Shown: positions 1 to 9,566 of the stretch, piece after piece | Position numbering within the stretch: the first letter of the stretch is position 1 | Layout: each line of letters begins with the position of its first letter | Assembly (NCBI GenBank): GCA_016185365.1 | Contig: JACPNP010000060.1 | Coordinates: forward strand, 1-64,000 | From: Terriglobales bacterium | GTDB lineage: Bacteria; Acidobacteriota; Terriglobia; Terriglobales; Acidobacteriaceae | Reading direction: 5' to 3' | Length of the DNA: 64,000 nucleotides | The notes under the pieces: generated by a model | Databases searched by the model: none | Seen by the model: only the letters and a program-made list of their open reading frames with translations | Told to the model about the DNA's origin: nothing | Program-made: the position numbers and the translations under genes

Positions 1-1614
1 GCCATCTCCGAGCAGGAGGTCCGCGACCTCATGGCGACGCGCGAGGGCGAGCCCTATTCAGAGACTTCATTGCTGGACGACCGTGAGACTGTTTTGAATT
101 TCTACTACAACAAGGGATTCCCAGAAGCGCGCTTTGACGCGATGGCTGAACCCATGCCCGGCGAACCAACGAGTTTCCGTGTCCGCTTGCGCATCGAGGA
201 GGGGACGCAGACCTTTATCCGCAAGGTGATCGTCACCGGGTTGGAACACACGCGGCCGTATGTGGTGGACCGGGAATTGCAGTTGAAAGACGGCGCGCCC
301 CTCAGCCCCACCGCCATGCTCGATACCCAGCGCCGCCTTTACGACCTTGGTATCTTCAACTCAGTGGACGTGGCCGTGCAAAACCCCACCGGCTCGCTGG
401 ATAAAAAGAACGTCATCGTCCGTGTGGAAGAGGCCAAACGCTATACGTTCAATTACGGTATCGGCTTTGAGGTGCAGACCGGCAGCGTGCCCGCAAGCTG
501 CTCCTCCGGCGGCGCGTGCCAGCCACAAGGACGCACCGGCGTGAGTCCTCGGGTCTCCTTCGATGTGACTCGGCTTAATTTCCTGGGCCGCAACCATACC
601 GTGGGATTCAAGGCCCGTGTCGGACGACTTCAGCAACGCGGCCTGATCAGCTATGAGGCGCCGTTCTGGTGGGACAACCCCGACCTCAAGTTCACGTTCA
701 TCTCTTTCTATGAGAAGAAACAGGACGTGAGAACTTTTACAGCGGAACGCATCGAAGGTTCAGCCCAGGTGCAGCAGGCCATCAGCAAATCCACGACGTT
801 CTTATATCGCTTCACCTACCGCCGGGTGCGGGTTGACCAGAGCACCTTGCAGGTGGACCCCAACCTGATCCCCTTGCTGTCCCGCCCGGTGCGCGTGGGC
901 TTCCCCAGTTTCACCTACATCCGCGATACCCGCGACGATCCCACGGACACCCGGCGCGGCGCGTTCACCACGTCTGATTTCAGCATCGCCGCCGGTGCCT
1001 TTGGCTCGGAAAGCAGTTTCGGGCGGCTCTTCTTTCAGAACAGCACCTACCGGCCGTTTTATCGCAAGCGCTGGGTGTTTGCCCGCACCACGCAGGTGGG
1101 TTTCGAAGTGCCGTATGGTTCCCTCTCCAACTCCTTCGTGCCGCTGCCGGAAAAGTTCTTTGCCGGCGGCGGGAACTCGCACCGCGGGTTCGCCATCAAT
1201 CAAGCCGGCCCGCGCGATTTGACCACCGGATTTCCACTCGGCGGCGAGTCGCTGTTCCTGAATACCTTGGAATTGCGGAGCCCGCCCATCGCCCTGCCCT
1301 ACATCGGGGAGAATCTCAGCGCCACCATCTTCCACGACATGGGCAATGTGTTCCCCAAGGCCGGCGACTTGTTCGAGGGATTGAAACGCTTTTCGCAGAA
1401 ATCGCCGGACCAGTGCCGCAATGCCGGCCTCTGCGATTTCCGCTATCTTGCCCACGCCATCGGCGTGGGGGTACGCTACAAGACGCCGATCGGACCGGTG
1501 CGCATCGATCTGGGATACAACCTCACACCCACGGCCTACCCCATCCAGAACCAGAACCGCTCGGAGGAGCTGCGCCGGTTCAATATCTTTTTCAGCATAG
1601 GACAGTCTTTCTGA
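1..1614 (+). CDS. Omp85/BamA-TamA family outer membrane protein (POTRA plus beta-barrel), 5' truncated by window edge
   Basis: Frame is open from base 1 (AISEQEVRDL before the first Met), POTRA-like N-terminus, C-terminal GVGVRYKTPIGPVRIDLGYNL and terminal FSIGQSF typical of Omp85 barrels. Confidence 0.9.
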   Translation, partial: AISEQEVRDLMATREGEPYSETSLLDDRETVLNFYYNKGFPEARFDAMAEPMPGEPTSFRVRLRIEEGTQTFIRKVIVTGLEHTRPYVVDRELQLKDGAPLSPTAMLDTQRRLYDLGIFNSVDVAVQNPTGSLDKKNVIVRVEEAKRYTFNYGIGFEVQTGSVPASCSSGGACQPQGRTGVSPRVSFDVTRLNFLGRNHTVGFKARVGRLQQRGLISYEAPFWWDNPDLKFTFISFYEKKQDVRTFTAERIEGSAQVQQAISKSTTFLYRFTYRRVRVDQSTLQVDPNLIPLLSRPVRVGFPSFTYIRDTRDDPTDTRRGAFTTSDFSIAAGAFGSESSFGRLFFQNSTYRPFYRKRWVFARTTQVGFEVPYGSLSNSFVPLPEKFFAGGGNSHRGFAINQAGPRDLTTGFPLGGESLFLNTLELRSPPIALPYIGENLSATIFHDMGNVFPKAGDLFEGLKRFSQKSPDQCRNAGLCDFRYLAHAIGVGVRYKTPIGPVRIDLGYNLTPTAYPIQNQNRSEELRRFNIFFSIGQSF

Positions 1615-2261
1615 TGAAACGCCTGCTCTTCATCCCGCTGCTGCTCTCCGCGCTCACCGCGGCGCAGGTCGTGGACCGCATCGTGGCCACCGTGAACAAT
1701 CGCGTGGTGACGCAGAGCGACTGGGACGAGCGCGCGCGCTTCGATGCGCTGTTGGCGGGGCGGCCGCCGGAGAGCGCCCAGCCCACAGCGGATGTGCTGG
1801 ACCGGCTGATCGACATGGCCATGGTCCACGAGCAGTTGGAGATCCTGCAGTACACGCGCAGCTCGCCGGAGCAACTCGCGGCCCAGGCTCTGGAGATCCG
1901 CAAGCAGTTGGGTATCAAGGACGACGCGGAGTGGCGCGCGCGACTCAAGTCCTACCGCTTGAGTGAACGGGCGTTTCAGCGCAACCTTGCCGACCAGATG
2001 GATATGCTGCGCTTCATCGACGTGCGCTTCCGTCCGAGCGTGCAGATCGCGCCGCGTGAGGTCGAGGAGTATTTTTCGCGCAATCTGGTCCCGGAACTGA
2101 GCGCCAAGGGCACGCCGCCGGAGAAATTGCCGAGATTGCGCGACGTGGAGGACCAGATCGAGAAGCTTCTAGCGGAGCGCCGCCTGAATACGCTGTTCAA
2201 CTCCTGGCTTCAGAGTCTACGCAAACAAGCCAAGATCCAGCGACTGGCGGCGGTGAAATAA
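1614..2261 (+). CDS. SurA N-terminal domain-like periplasmic chaperone, no PPIase domain seen
   Basis: Signal peptide MKRLLFIPLLLSALTAAQ then VVDRIVATVNNRVVTQSDWD, the SurA N-domain signature; ATG overlaps the preceding TGA. The ORF track start at 1413 overlaps the Omp85 gene and is too early. Confidence 0.8.
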   Translation: MKRLLFIPLLLSALTAAQVVDRIVATVNNRVVTQSDWDERARFDALLAGRPPESAQPTADVLDRLIDMAMVHEQLEILQYTRSSPEQLAAQALEIRKQLGIKDDAEWRARLKSYRLSERAFQRNLADQMDMLRFIDVRFRPSVQIAPREVEEYFSRNLVPELSAKGTPPEKLPRLRDVEDQIEKLLAERRLNTLFNSWLQSLRKQAKIQRLAAVK

Positions 2262-2270
2262 CAGAAACGT

Positions 2271-5200
2271 ATGACAGAGACTGCAAATCCGAAGCCTCGC
2301 CGCCGTTGGAAGCGCTGGATATTTCCGCTTTTCCTGCTGGTGGCGACGGCGCTGGTCTGGTACTTGAACAGTGGCCGCTTCCGTGACAACCTCCGCGCCC
2401 GCCTGGTCTCGGAACTGGAGCGCACCAGCGGCGCCCGCGTGGAATTGAAGCAGTTTGACTGGAGCTGGCGTGAACTTGGATTCACCGCGGACGGCCTCAC
2501 TCTGCATGGCTTGGAGCCTGCCGGAGCGCCGCCGCTTGCCCAGGTGGACCATCTGGCTGTGCGCCTGCAGGTGCTCTCTTACCTCACCGGAGATGTCTGG
2601 CTGCGCACCCTGGAAGTCCGGAAGCCGGAGATCCATATCGTCATAAGTCCCGATGGGCATTCCAACATTCCCGCGCCGAAGACCGCGCCGTCTGACCAGG
2701 GATACGCAAAACTGTTCGAGGTAACGATCGAAAGATTGAACGTGGAAGGGGGCAGTTTCAGGTTGAATGCGGAGAGTTGGCCCCTTGATTTTCAGGCGGA
2801 TGAGCTTAAAGCTGCAATCACGTATTCGATCGAGAATCACCGCTACGACGGAACGGTTGCGATGGGTCGCTCGCTGGCGGCCATCGGAAAACAGCTGCCT
2901 CTGAGTACGACCGCGGAAGCGCACTTCCGGCTTTATCCCACGCGCGCGGAACTCACGGAGTTCCGCGTGACCTCTGCCGGCAGCCATTTGGAAGGCAGCG
3001 CCAGGATCGACGACCTGCGCCAGGTCCATGGGTCGGTCCGATTCACAGGCAGCATCGCGCTGGAGGAGTTCGGCCGGGTGGTGCGTGAACCGGCGCTGCG
3101 CGCCGGTGTGGCTGCTGTGTCCGGAACTTCCCGGTTCACGGGCGCCGGATTCACATCCGAGGGGAAAGTGGCGCTGCGGGATGGATCGTGGCAAAGCCCG
3201 CATCTGCGCGTCAGTGGCGTAAGCGCCGCAGCACGATTTGTCGCGAGCGAGAAGGCGATGGAGTTCGATCGCATCGTCGCTCAACTTCTGGGAGGCACGG
3301 CGCGTGGAGGACTTACGCTTGCCGGTTGGGCGGAAGAAAAATACAGCCCGCGCCGCGTGGGCCAAGGCCGATTCACAGTGGCGGGGGTGGAGGTGGCCAA
3401 AGCGCTTCAATCGGTATCGTCTCCCCTCTTGCCCCTTTCCTCATTGCGCGCCACCGGGGCCGCCGGGGGAAACGTTTCCGTGGATTGGACGGGGGCACAC
3501 ACCAATGCCGTGATCTCTTTCGCCGGAGATGTGGTGCCGCCGCAAGAGTCCGCGCCAGGAGAGGTCCCGGTCCGCGCCAAGGCCGCAGGACGTTTTGACG
3601 GCCTGCACGGCATCTTGACATTCGATTCCTTGGACCTCTCCACGCCCGCAACGACCATCCGGGCCGAAGGGACTTGGGGTACGGACAAAGCCGAGATGAA
3701 GGTGAACATAGCCACCACGGATCTCAGCGAACTGGAGCCGCCGATCGCGCTCTTTGGCGGCCCTTCCCGTATGCCAGTGAGTATTGCGGGCCGCGCGGGC
3801 TTCGAGGGTACGGTCAGCGGGCCGTTGCTGTCGCCAAGAGTGCGCGGCCATTTGCGCGCGAATGATTTCGCTTCACAGATGTGGCTTCCCAGCCGGCCGC
3901 AGCCCGCGCCGCGCCGGATCCACTGGGATTCGCTCGAGGCCGGCGTCGACGCCTCGGCGTCCCGGCTGGTCCTGCGCGAGGTCCGATTGCAGCACGGTGG
4001 TTCGACCATCGAGTTGCAGGCTGACGCCGGGTTACGGCGTTGGCGCTTGACCGACGATTCACCGGTCCGTCTGCAGACAAAAATACGAAATGCATCCTTA
4101 AGGGAAGTGCAGCAGTTGGCAGGGCTTGACTACCCATTCACAGGACAAATGCAGCTTTCGTTGGAACTTGGCGGCACGATGGCTGCCATGCACGGCGAGG
4201 GTGACTTGCAGGTCTCGAATGGGACGCTGTGGGGTGAGCCGTTTGACGGCTTCCGCTCTCCCATCCGGTTCAGTGGCAGTTCCGGAGAGCTCGGCCACTT
4301 CACCGTGTCAAAGGGAAGCAACACCATCACCGGCAGCGTCAGTTTCGACCATCGCGTCCGGACGATCCAGTTTGATCTTTCGGGACACAAGCTGGCACTG
4401 GCGGATTTCCAGCGTCTGCAATTCCCCCGGATCACGCTCACCGGGACGGCGGAGTTGACCGCCGGCGGCCAGGGTCCGCTCGACGCACCCAATGTGCAAG
4501 CCAAGCTGCAAGTCTCTGACCTCACTGTGAACGGGGAGCAGGAAGGGGGCCTCGAAGCAACGGCGCAGTCGCGGGGCCGGCGCCTCGAACTGGACGTCGT
4601 GGGCCGGCTGCGGGATTCGAGGCTGCTAGCCAAGGGTACGGTGGAGATGGCCGGAGCGCTTCCCGCCAATCTCCATTTTGAGATGGATCGTGTCGACCTG
4701 GATCCCCTGCTCGATCTTTATCTCTCCGGCCGGCTTACCGGCCATTCGTCGTTCTCCGGAACCGTCGATCTGGATGGCCCGTTGCGCCGGCCGCGCGAGC
4801 TTGCCCTGGCGGGCAGGCTGGATCAGGTGGCGGTATCGATCGAGAACATCACGCTCAACACCGACCGGCCCGTGGTCTTTCGTGTGGAGCATCAGCGCTT
4901 CCTGCTGAGTGATTTTCATATTCAAGGAGAGGGCACGGACCTCGGCGTTTCCGGCAACGTGGAAATGACGGGTGACCGCCGCCTCGACCTGCGCGCCAAT
5001 GGCCGCGCCAACCTCAAACTCTTTCAAGGATTGAATCGCGAGCTGATCTCTTCGGGCGATCTTGCGGTGGAAATGACGGTCGGCGGCGCCTGGGACAAGC
5101 CCACCATGGCGGGAACAGTGAGCATCCATAACGCCGGAGTCTCCCTCATCGACCTGCCCAACGGATTGAGCAACATCGAGGGCACGATGGCGTTCAATCA

Positions 5201-6251
5201 GAACCGTCTGGAGGTGCAGAGACTCACCGCGCGCACCGGCGGCGGCACCCTCGACCTGGGCGGCACCATCAGCTTCCGCAACGGATTGTTCTTCGATCTC
5301 ACCGCCTCCGGCCGCGACATCCGGCTGCGCTATCCCACCGGCATGAGTTCCTCCGCCAACGCCGACCTGCGCTATGTGGGCACGCTGAAGACGGGCCTGA
5401 TCTCCGGGGATGCCGTGGTGACGCGCATCGGTATAAGCCCGCGCTTCGATCTGGCCACGGTGCTCGCGAACATGAAGCAGGCGCAGACCCGCACCACGAT
5501 CAATCCGGTGCTGGAAGGATACCGCTTGGACATTCACTTGATCTCAGCCGCGGACCTGCGCTTCGAGACCGCTCTGGTTCGCGTGGCCGGCGACGCCGAT
5601 CTCCGCATCCGCGGTTCGCTGGCGCGTCCCAATGTGCTGGGCCGCGTGACCATGGCCGAGGGCGACCTGTCTTTCGCCGGGACCAAGTACCGCCTGGAGC
5701 GCGGCGAGATCTCGTTCACGAATCCTGTGCGCATCGAGCCAACGTTGAATCTGGAGGCCGTGGCGCGCGTCCGCGAGTATGACATCACCATCGCCTTCCG
5801 TGGCCCGGCGGAGAAACTCACCGCCACCTACCGCTCCGAGCCGCCGCTGCCCACGGCCGACATCATCGCGCTGCTCGCCTTTGGGCGCACGCGCCAGGAC
5901 AGCACTGTCAGTTCCACGACCCAGGCTTACAACGAGTCCACCACCAACGCTCTGCTGGGCGAGGCCATTGACGCCGCCATCAGCAGCCGGGTGCAGAAGA
6001 TCTTCGGCGTGAGCCGCATCAAGATCGATCCTTCGGTCGGCGGCGCCACCAACAACCCCAACGCGCGCGTCACCATCGAGCAGCAGGTGACCAACAACGT
6101 GACTCTTATCTACACCACAGACGTGACCCGCTCCGCGCAGCAGGTGATCCAGGCGGAGATCAACGTCACCCGCGACGTTTCCCTGCTGATGGTCCGAGAT
6201 CAGAACGGCGTGTTCAGCGTGGACATCCGGCTGCGTCGGCGCAAGAAATAG
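2271..6251 (+). CDS. TamB/AsmA-like translocation and assembly module protein (DUF490)
   Basis: 1326 aa with one N-terminal TM helix, repetitive beta-rich body and a TamB-like C-terminus (RVTIEQQVTNNVTLIYTTDVTRSAQQVIQAEINVTRDVSLLMVRDQNGVFSVDIRLRRR). Confidence 0.88.
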   Translation: MTETANPKPRRRWKRWIFPLFLLVATALVWYLNSGRFRDNLRARLVSELERTSGARVELKQFDWSWRELGFTADGLTLHGLEPAGAPPLAQVDHLAVRLQVLSYLTGDVWLRTLEVRKPEIHIVISPDGHSNIPAPKTAPSDQGYAKLFEVTIERLNVEGGSFRLNAESWPLDFQADELKAAITYSIENHRYDGTVAMGRSLAAIGKQLPLSTTAEAHFRLYPTRAELTEFRVTSAGSHLEGSARIDDLRQVHGSVRFTGSIALEEFGRVVREPALRAGVAAVSGTSRFTGAGFTSEGKVALRDGSWQSPHLRVSGVSAAARFVASEKAMEFDRIVAQLLGGTARGGLTLAGWAEEKYSPRRVGQGRFTVAGVEVAKALQSVSSPLLPLSSLRATGAAGGNVSVDWTGAHTNAVISFAGDVVPPQESAPGEVPVRAKAAGRFDGLHGILTFDSLDLSTPATTIRAEGTWGTDKAEMKVNIATTDLSELEPPIALFGGPSRMPVSIAGRAGFEGTVSGPLLSPRVRGHLRANDFASQMWLPSRPQPAPRRIHWDSLEAGVDASASRLVLREVRLQHGGSTIELQADAGLRRWRLTDDSPVRLQTKIRNASLREVQQLAGLDYPFTGQMQLSLELGGTMAAMHGEGDLQVSNGTLWGEPFDGFRSPIRFSGSSGELGHFTVSKGSNTITGSVSFDHRVRTIQFDLSGHKLALADFQRLQFPRITLTGTAELTAGGQGPLDAPNVQAKLQVSDLTVNGEQEGGLEATAQSRGRRLELDVVGRLRDSRLLAKGTVEMAGALPANLHFEMDRVDLDPLLDLYLSGRLTGHSSFSGTVDLDGPLRRPRELALAGRLDQVAVSIENITLNTDRPVVFRVEHQRFLLSDFHIQGEGTDLGVSGNVEMTGDRRLDLRANGRANLKLFQGLNRELISSGDLAVEMTVGGAWDKPTMAGTVSIHNAGVSLIDLPNGLSNIEGTMAFNQNRLEVQRLTARTGGGTLDLGGTISFRNGLFFDLTASGRDIRLRYPTGMSSSANADLRYVGTLKTGLISGDAVVTRIGISPRFDLATVLANMKQAQTRTTINPVLEGYRLDIHLISAADLRFETALVRVAGDADLRIRGSLARPNVLGRVTMAEGDLSFAGTKYRLERGEISFTNPVRIEPTLNLEAVARVREYDITIAFRGPAEKLTATYRSEPPLPTADIIALLAFGRTRQDSTVSSTTQAYNESTTNALLGEAIDAAISSRVQKIFGVSRIKIDPSVGGATNNPNARVTIEQQVTNNVTLIYTTDVTRSAQQVIQAEINVTRDVSLLMVRDQNGVFSVDIRLRRRKK

Positions 6252-6316
6252 TCATCGCGCGTTGCCCCGTCTTCGACGCAGGCATAGACTGGCAGCACCC
6301 CTGCTGGAGGCCTTGC

Positions 6317-6994
6317 GTGGCCGTCTCCGCTCCGACCGACCGTTTTGCTTCCGAGCGTTCCACCATGGTGCAGCGCCAGCTTCGCTCCCGGGGCATCCGC
6401 GATGAACGCGTGCTGGCGGCCATGGAGCGCGTCCCGCGGCATGAATTCGTGCCCGCCGCCAGAGAGGCGGAAGCGTATTCCGACCATCCGGTGAACATCG
6501 GCGAGGGCCAGACCATCTCCCAGCCGTACATGGTGGCCTCGATGCTCGAAGCGGCCCGCATCCAGCCCGCGGATGTAGTGCTGGAGATCGGCACCGGCTC
6601 GGGATATCAGACCGCCTTGCTCGCCGAACTTGCCGCCGAGGTCTTTAGCATGGAACGATTCGCCTCGCTGGCTGATGCCGCCCAGCGCCGGCTGGCGCAC
6701 TTGAATTACGCCAACGTGGTGATCGTGGTCAGCGATGGAAGTCAGGGCCTGCCCGGCGCCGCGCCGTTCGATGCCATCGTGGTCGCCGCCGCCGCGCCGG
6801 CCGTGCCGATGGCGCTGGTGGACCAGCTCCGCGACAACGGACGACTCGTGGTGCCGGTCGGCGGACTCGACGAACAAGTGCTGCACCAGGTCTGGAAGCA
6901 TGGCGACGAATCCGTGGACCGGGCCCTCTACGCCTGCCGCTTCGTGCCCCTGATCGGCCGCTACGGCTTTCCTTCCGACCCAACCTGGAATTGA
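6317..6994 (+). CDS. pcm: protein-L-isoaspartate O-methyltransferase (GTG start)
   Basis: MVQRQLRSRGIRDERVLAAMERVPRHEFVP and VLEIGTGSGYQTALLAELAAEVFSMER motifs. Confidence 0.92.
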   Translation: MAVSAPTDRFASERSTMVQRQLRSRGIRDERVLAAMERVPRHEFVPAAREAEAYSDHPVNIGEGQTISQPYMVASMLEAARIQPADVVLEIGTGSGYQTALLAELAAEVFSMERFASLADAAQRRLAHLNYANVVIVVSDGSQGLPGAAPFDAIVVAAAAPAVPMALVDQLRDNGRLVVPVGGLDEQVLHQVWKHGDESVDRALYACRFVPLIGRYGFPSDPTWN

Positions 6995-7605
6995 ACTCTC
7001 AGGCGGAAGACAACCGGGTCACGCTTACCGGTTCGGTGCGGCTCTACCAACACAAACTGGACGCGGAGAAAAAGGCGCGCAAGATCGAGCACGTCCAGGG
7101 CGTGGACAATGACATCGTGGTCCGCGGCAAGACCGTGCCGGACGCGGAACTACGGGAGCGGTTGGCTACGAAACTCCGTTATGACCGCTCCGCCCAGGGT
7201 AATGTCTTCAATGCTCTCGAGCTGAGCGTGAGAAATGGCGCGGTGGAGCTGAACGGCCATGTGCGCACGGAGACCGACCGCGATTCCGCGCTGGCTCAGG
7301 TCGCCGGCACGGAAGGCGTGAAAGATGTGCGCGCCTCCATCCAGGTGGCGCCGGCTTCTTTCATGGATGATCAGCTCCGGGTTCGCATCGTGGACCGGCT
7401 GTACCGCGACCCCGTGCTGCAGAAATATGCGGGCGATCCGCAGGCGCCGCTCCGGGTCGTGGTCGAGCATGGCCACGTGACCCTGTATGGCACGGTCTCG
7501 AATGAGATGGACAAGACTGTGGCCGGGATGCGCGCCCGCGAGGTCTCCGGCTCGTTCAGCGTGGAGAACCGCATCGTGGTGGAAAAGGAACAATCGCGGA
7601 AGTAG
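6991..7605 (+). CDS. BON domain protein, no signal peptide visible, probably N-terminally truncated
   Basis: Tandem BON repeats (VTLTGSVRLYQHKLDAEKKARKIEHVQGVDNDIVV; VELNGHVRTETDRDSALAQVAGTEGVKDVRASIQV; VTLYGTVSNEMDKTVAGMRAREV); TTG start inside the pcm stop. Confidence 0.75.
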   Translation: MNSQAEDNRVTLTGSVRLYQHKLDAEKKARKIEHVQGVDNDIVVRGKTVPDAELRERLATKLRYDRSAQGNVFNALELSVRNGAVELNGHVRTETDRDSALAQVAGTEGVKDVRASIQVAPASFMDDQLRVRIVDRLYRDPVLQKYAGDPQAPLRVVVEHGHVTLYGTVSNEMDKTVAGMRAREVSGSFSVENRIVVEKEQSRK

Positions 7606-7619
7606 TTGCGGCGCGAATG

Positions 7620-7650
7620 GGCGCCGGGTGACGGACCCGGCGCCTTATTT
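7620..7650. terminator. bidirectional intrinsic terminator between BON gene and hspR
   Basis: Perfect 10-bp stem GGCGCCGGGT-gacgg-ACCCGGCGCC followed by TTATTTC, between convergent genes. Confidence 0.75.
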
Positions 7651-8034
7651 CTTCCGCTTGTCCGCCGGCGGCGTTGACACAGGCCGGCGGTACGGCACGA
7701 TGGCGCCATGGGCTGCGTTTTGCGAACGCGACATGACTTCTTTCTGCACGTAGCCGATGAACTCCTGCATCTGCTGTTGCATGTTCTCGATGCGCTCGCG
7801 CATCTGCAGGATGATGGCGATGCCGGCGATGTTCACGCCCAGCTCCCGTGCCAGGCTCAGGATGAACTCCAGCCGCTTCAGGTCCTCTTCCGTGTACAGC
7901 CGCGTGTTCCCTTCCGTGCGCGAGGGCTTGAGCAGTCCTTCCCGCTCGTAGAGGCGGAGCGTCTGGGGATGGATGTCATACATCTCGGCCACGACCGAGA
8001 TCATGTAAGCGCCGGGTTTTTTCCGTCGGGCCAT
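7645..8034 (-). CDS. hspR: MerR-family heat shock regulator HspR
   Basis: ISVVAEMYDIHPQTLRLYEREGLLKPSRTEGNTRLYTEEDLKRLEFILSLARELGVNIAGI; linked to dnaJ and dnaK. Confidence 0.88.
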   Translation of the reverse strand: MARRKKPGAYMISVVAEMYDIHPQTLRLYEREGLLKPSRTEGNTRLYTEEDLKRLEFILSLARELGVNIAGIAIILQMRERIENMQQQMQEFIGYVQKEVMSRSQNAAHGAIVPYRRPVSTPPADKRKK

Positions 8035-8388
8035 TTATTCTTCTTGATATTGAATCTCGACACCCATTACTGAATTTGATTTGTGCACATTTTTCAAATA
8101 GCGAGGGTAGGTCACAAGCAGCTTTGAATCAGCCATCCAACTGACTTCGATTGATGCTGTACCGTCGTCAACGCCAAATACATTCCCTGGTTCGTTAGGT
8201 ACATCTTCACTTGCATCGATAATCATGACTTGCGTGTAGGCCCTCGTGGTTGCGCCGCAGTCTCGGTCAAACACAACAGCCTTTAATCTTCGGTTCGGTG
8301 AATAGGCCTCCTTCCACACGTCATTTCCGCACAAGTCTGAACATCCGGAAAGACCCAGCAGAAGTACCAACGAAAGAACCCGATTCAT
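8035..8388 (-). CDS. small AT-rich lipoprotein of unknown function
   Basis: MNRVLSLVLLLGLSGC lipobox; body SPNRRLKAVVFDRDCGATT resembles a widespread hypothetical family. Confidence 0.6.
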   Translation of the reverse strand: MNRVLSLVLLLGLSGCSDLCGNDVWKEAYSPNRRLKAVVFDRDCGATTRAYTQVMIIDASEDVPNEPGNVFGVDDGTASIEVSWMADSKLLVTYPRYLKNVHKSNSVMGVEIQYQEE

Positions 8389-9410
8389 ATCTTGCTCCAC
8401 AACTCGGCGCGCGGGTCCTGTGGATTCAGCCTGGCCAGTTCGCGCAGGATCTCTTTGGAACGCTCATCCTGGATGGGCGGCACCACCACTTTCACTTCCA
8501 CGATCTGGTCGCCCACCGCGCCGTCTTTGGTCGCCGACTTCACGCCCTTCTCCCGCATGCGCAGCTTTTGCCCGCTCTGGGTGCCCGGCGGGATCTTCAG
8601 GTGGGCGCGTCCGCCATGCGGACCGGAGTCGCCGATGGTCGGCACCTCGATCTTCGCCCCCAGCGCCGCTTCCGTGGGCGTGATGGGCACGGTGATGAAG
8701 ATGTTGTCGCCTTCGCGCCGGAACACCGGATGCTCACCGGTGCGGATGATGAGATACAGGTCACCCGCCGGGCCATGCTTCGCTCCGGGATAGCCTTTGC
8801 CGGGGACCCGGATGCGCTGCCCGTCGCGCGTGCCCGGCTTCAGCCGCACTTCCACCGGTTCGAGGCGGACCTGCCCGTTCGGCTCATGGCGCTGGATGTT
8901 GATGCGCACCGTGCCCCCGCGGATCGCGTCCCAGAATCCGACGTTGGCCTGATACTCCAGGTCCTGCCCCGGCATAGGGCCGCTGGGCTCGCCGCCGAAG
9001 CCGGAGAACATATTGCTGAAGATGTCCTTGAAGCCGCGCCGTCCGCCCTCCGCTTCGCTGAAATCAAAATCGCCGAAGTCGAAGTGGACCTCCTGCGCGC
9101 CGCCGGGGCCGGTGCGCACGCGCTGGCTGCCTCCGGGAAATCCGCCGCGGGCATAGGCCTCGGCCGCCGCCGGGTCGATGTTGTCCGAGTAATATCCCAG
9201 TTGGTCGTAGATCTTTCGCTTCTTGGGCTCGCTGAGGACATCATTGGCTTCAGATATCTCTTTGAACTTCTCCTCGGCGGTCTTGTTGTTGGGATTGACG
9301 TCCGGATGGTACTTGCGCGCGAGCTTCTTGAAGGCTTTACGGATGTCCTCTGTCGAAGCCGTCTTCTTCACGCCGAGCAGCGCGTAGTAATCTTTGGTCT
9401 GTGCGGACAT
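8385..9410 (-). CDS. DnaJ/CbpA-type J-domain co-chaperone without the zinc-finger cysteine repeats
   Basis: DYYALLGVKKTASTEDIRKAFKKLARKYHPDVNP J-domain with HPD; C-terminal DnaJ domain; no CxxCxGxG motifs. Confidence 0.92.
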   Translation of the reverse strand: MSAQTKDYYALLGVKKTASTEDIRKAFKKLARKYHPDVNPNNKTAEEKFKEISEANDVLSEPKKRKIYDQLGYYSDNIDPAAAEAYARGGFPGGSQRVRTGPGGAQEVHFDFGDFDFSEAEGGRRGFKDIFSNMFSGFGGEPSGPMPGQDLEYQANVGFWDAIRGGTVRINIQRHEPNGQVRLEPVEVRLKPGTRDGQRIRVPGKGYPGAKHGPAGDLYLIIRTGEHPVFRREGDNIFITVPITPTEAALGAKIEVPTIGDSGPHGGRAHLKIPPGTQSGQKLRMREKGVKSATKDGAVGDQIVEVKVVVPPIQDERSKEILRELARLNPQDPRAELWSKI

Positions 9411-9420
9411 GGAATGATTG

Positions 9421-9566
9421 GTGATTTGCGATTTACGATTTACGAATTACGATTTGGGAATTTTCTCCATGAAATCTGGTTACCGCCTTTGGTTCCGAAA
9501 CCCAATGTCAGAGATCACAAATCAGAGATCACAAATCGAACATCGTACTTCGTAAATCGAACATTC
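9421..9566. repeat. degenerate period-7 arrays, two blocks in inverted relation
   Basis: GATTTGC GATTTAC GATTTAC GAATTAC GATTTGG, then AGAGATC ACAAATC AGAGATC ACAAATC GAACATC GTACTTC GTAAATC GAACATT. Confidence 0.85.

Noticed and set aside
9421-9566. CRISPR-like array
   Set aside because: Repeat units are only 7 nt with no unique spacers; no cas genes in the window.
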